Source: Leptolyngbya sp. CCY15150 (lineage in GTDB: Bacteria; Cyanobacteriota; Cyanobacteriia; RECH01). Taken from it: DNA of 64,000 nt. The stretch covers positions 103,175 to 167,174 of the forward strand of contig NZ_JACSWB010000170.1 of the NCBI RefSeq assembly GCF_016888135.1, read 5' to 3'. Position 1 is the stretch's first letter. Each line of letters starts with the position of its first letter. The position numbers and the translations under genes are program-made. This document shows positions 62,950 to 64,000 of this stretch, piece after piece. The notes below the pieces were generated by a model that was not told the origin of the DNA, made no database searches, and saw only the letters and a program-made list of their open reading frames with translations.

Positions 62950-64000
62950 ATGAGAGATGATCTAACTGAATATCTAGATTTCCTGAAAGAGGGGAAGGCA
63001 CGCATCTGGATGCTGCTGATTGGGATTGATGCCTATACAGATACTCGATTGAAACCTCTATCCTGCGCTGCGTCTGACTGTCAAAAGCTGGAAGATGCTT
63101 TAAAAATAGCAACTCAAGACTTTAAGGCATCGGAAATTCGATCTCTCTACGGTGCAAGCGGCGATCGCCCTGTTACGAAGGAAGATGTAGAAGTAGAACT
63201 CGCGACTATTGTCCAGTCCGTAAAGCCGAGGGATACACTTTTCATGTATTTCTCTGGTCACGGAGAAATCGGGTCGGATGATCAGCTCTATCTCTGCCTA
63301 AGTACCACACAAACAGATAACCTACAGAAAACAGGTCTGGGAATTCGTCATCTGCTCAGTCAACTCAATGCATCGAAGGCTAGCCGTCAGGTGGTTGTGA
63401 TGGATGCTTGTCATAGTGGCAGTACGATTGGGCAATTTAGGGCAAGGAGTCGAGGTTCTGCCGGATTGGAGCGATTGGATCAAGACCCTCCCCTAGGCGA
63501 TAATCATGACGATGGTCTGGAGGTTAATCCAGGCATTGGGCAAAAGCTCACGGAAAATCTCAATCAATATGCGAGCAGCACGGGCAAGGATTTTTTCGCG
63601 CTACTGTCCTGTGAAGAAGGACAGCAATCCTGGGAAGTGTCAGGATTGGGGGGGATTTTCACCCATTATTTAGTGGAGGGACTAAAGGGAAAAGCAGCGA
63701 ATCCAGAAGGGTTGATCGAAATGGATCACCTTTATAAATATGTTCGAAGAAATACAGCTCGCTCGGTTCAGGAACAGATTTGTCCAACTCGTCCGACGGC
63801 ACAGCAAACTCCGGTGCGCTTATCAACCGGCAGTCAAGATATTATTATTGGGGTGGGTTCCTTGACTCACAGTGAAGAAGAGCTGTTCGCACCGCCGTCT
63901 CCGAATACTTCCCTAGACATAAAGTTTGCACAACAACGTAGCCGCTATCTCAATGCCTTTAGTTATTGTTATCAACGGCAATATCCACCTCGAATTTCTG
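62950..64000 (+). CDS. Caspase-family peptidase (metacaspase-like), 3' end outside window
   Basis: An open frame of 350 codons running off the right edge. Residues 18-250 form a caspase p20-like domain: WMLLIGIDAY at the start, catalytic His104 in YFSGHG and Cys154 in VVMDACHSGS, then FALLSCEEGQQSWE. This is the orthocaspase/metacaspase type common in cyanobacteria, with expected Arg/Lys specificity (family knowledge). C-terminal domains, often repeats or sensors, would lie outside the window. It follows the broken caspase-like gene after 142 bases. Confidence 0.85.
   Translation, partial: MRDDLTEYLDFLKEGKARIWMLLIGIDAYTDTRLKPLSCAASDCQKLEDALKIATQDFKASEIRSLYGASGDRPVTKEDVEVELATIVQSVKPRDTLFMYFSGHGEIGSDDQLYLCLSTTQTDNLQKTGLGIRHLLSQLNASKASRQVVVMDACHSGSTIGQFRARSRGSAGLERLDQDPPLGDNHDDGLEVNPGIGQKLTENLNQYASSTGKDFFALLSCEEGQQSWEVSGLGGIFTHYLVEGLKGKAANPEGLIEMDHLYKYVRRNTARSVQEQICPTRPTAQQTPVRLSTGSQDIIIGVGSLTHSEEELFAPPSPNTSLDIKFAQQRSRYLNAFSYCYQRQYPPRIS

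Noticed and set aside
12155..64000. Right-hand attachment site as a repeat of the tRNA-Gly 3' end
   Set aside because: I scanned for the T-arm and acceptor sequence and found no second copy. By-eye search is not exhaustive, so the right end is left open.
1..64000. CRISPR arrays or cas genes
   Set aside because: No regularly spaced repeats of 25-40 bases with unique spacers were seen. The repeat clusters at 17.8 and 59.9 kb have short units and no spacers.

Overview
The window is from a cyanobacterium, probably a filamentous or Leptolyngbya-like lineage. The support is the HIP1 octamer GCGATCGC throughout, typical cyanobacterial families (DUF2993, DUF928, CHASE2, the Npun_R2479-type HD protein, CHAT proteins, ExbB/ExbD) and moderately high GC. 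Genus-level placement is inference.

Positions 1-12080 look like ordinary chromosome: exbB (cut by the left edge) and exbD, a small holin-like membrane protein, a lipoprotein, lysS, an ABC-2 permease, an AT-rich protein built from about six repeats of 65-75 residues plus TPRs, tRNA-Met(CAT), a DUF2993 protein, a small exported protein, an L,D-transpeptidase and an HD-domain protein.

A tRNA-Gly(CCC) at 12083-12154 is followed by a tyrosine recombinase. From there to at least about 62 kb lies what reads as an integrated conjugative element or integrated conjugative plasmid. Its modules in order are: integrase; divergent CI-like repressor and Ner-like regulator with shared half-sites between them; a TOPRIM/DUF3987 replication protein whose 3' end runs into an iteron cluster (11 exact CGGTAGAC copies) with a perfect DnaA box, so a likely oriV; toxin-antitoxin and small-gene debris with a MITE and a deleted copy of the element's own transfer genes; an AT-rich HEPN plus KGGVGR-ATPase pair; ParA with a small partner and TGACGTCA sites; a type IV secretion operon (VirB2, B3, B4, B5, B6, B8, B10 and B9-like genes, an M23 peptidase, and a VirD4-type coupling protein); a methyltransferase/Strawberry-notch helicase; a PrimPol; and, after a cargo block, a MobF relaxase with its RHH accessory protein. 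A ParM-type actin with 11-bp centromere repeats upstream and two downstream partner genes follow. No right-hand copy of the tRNA-Gly end was found, so the right boundary is unknown.

The cargo block between PrimPol and relaxase (48.1-56.3 kb, minus strand) encodes an unusual POTRA - TPR - CHAT-protease fusion, a DUF928 exported protein and a CHAT/CHASE2 membrane protein. At the right edge a broken caspase-like gene and an intact, window-truncated caspase-family gene follow. These peptidase-fold proteins suggest a signalling or conflict island.

The most interesting signals are: the POTRA-CHAT fusion; a small module repeated in four different proteins of the element; the HEPN/KGGVGR pair; two independent partition systems with visible candidate centromeres next to a replication origin in a chromosomal element; and a fused remnant of transfer genes that points to a past second copy.
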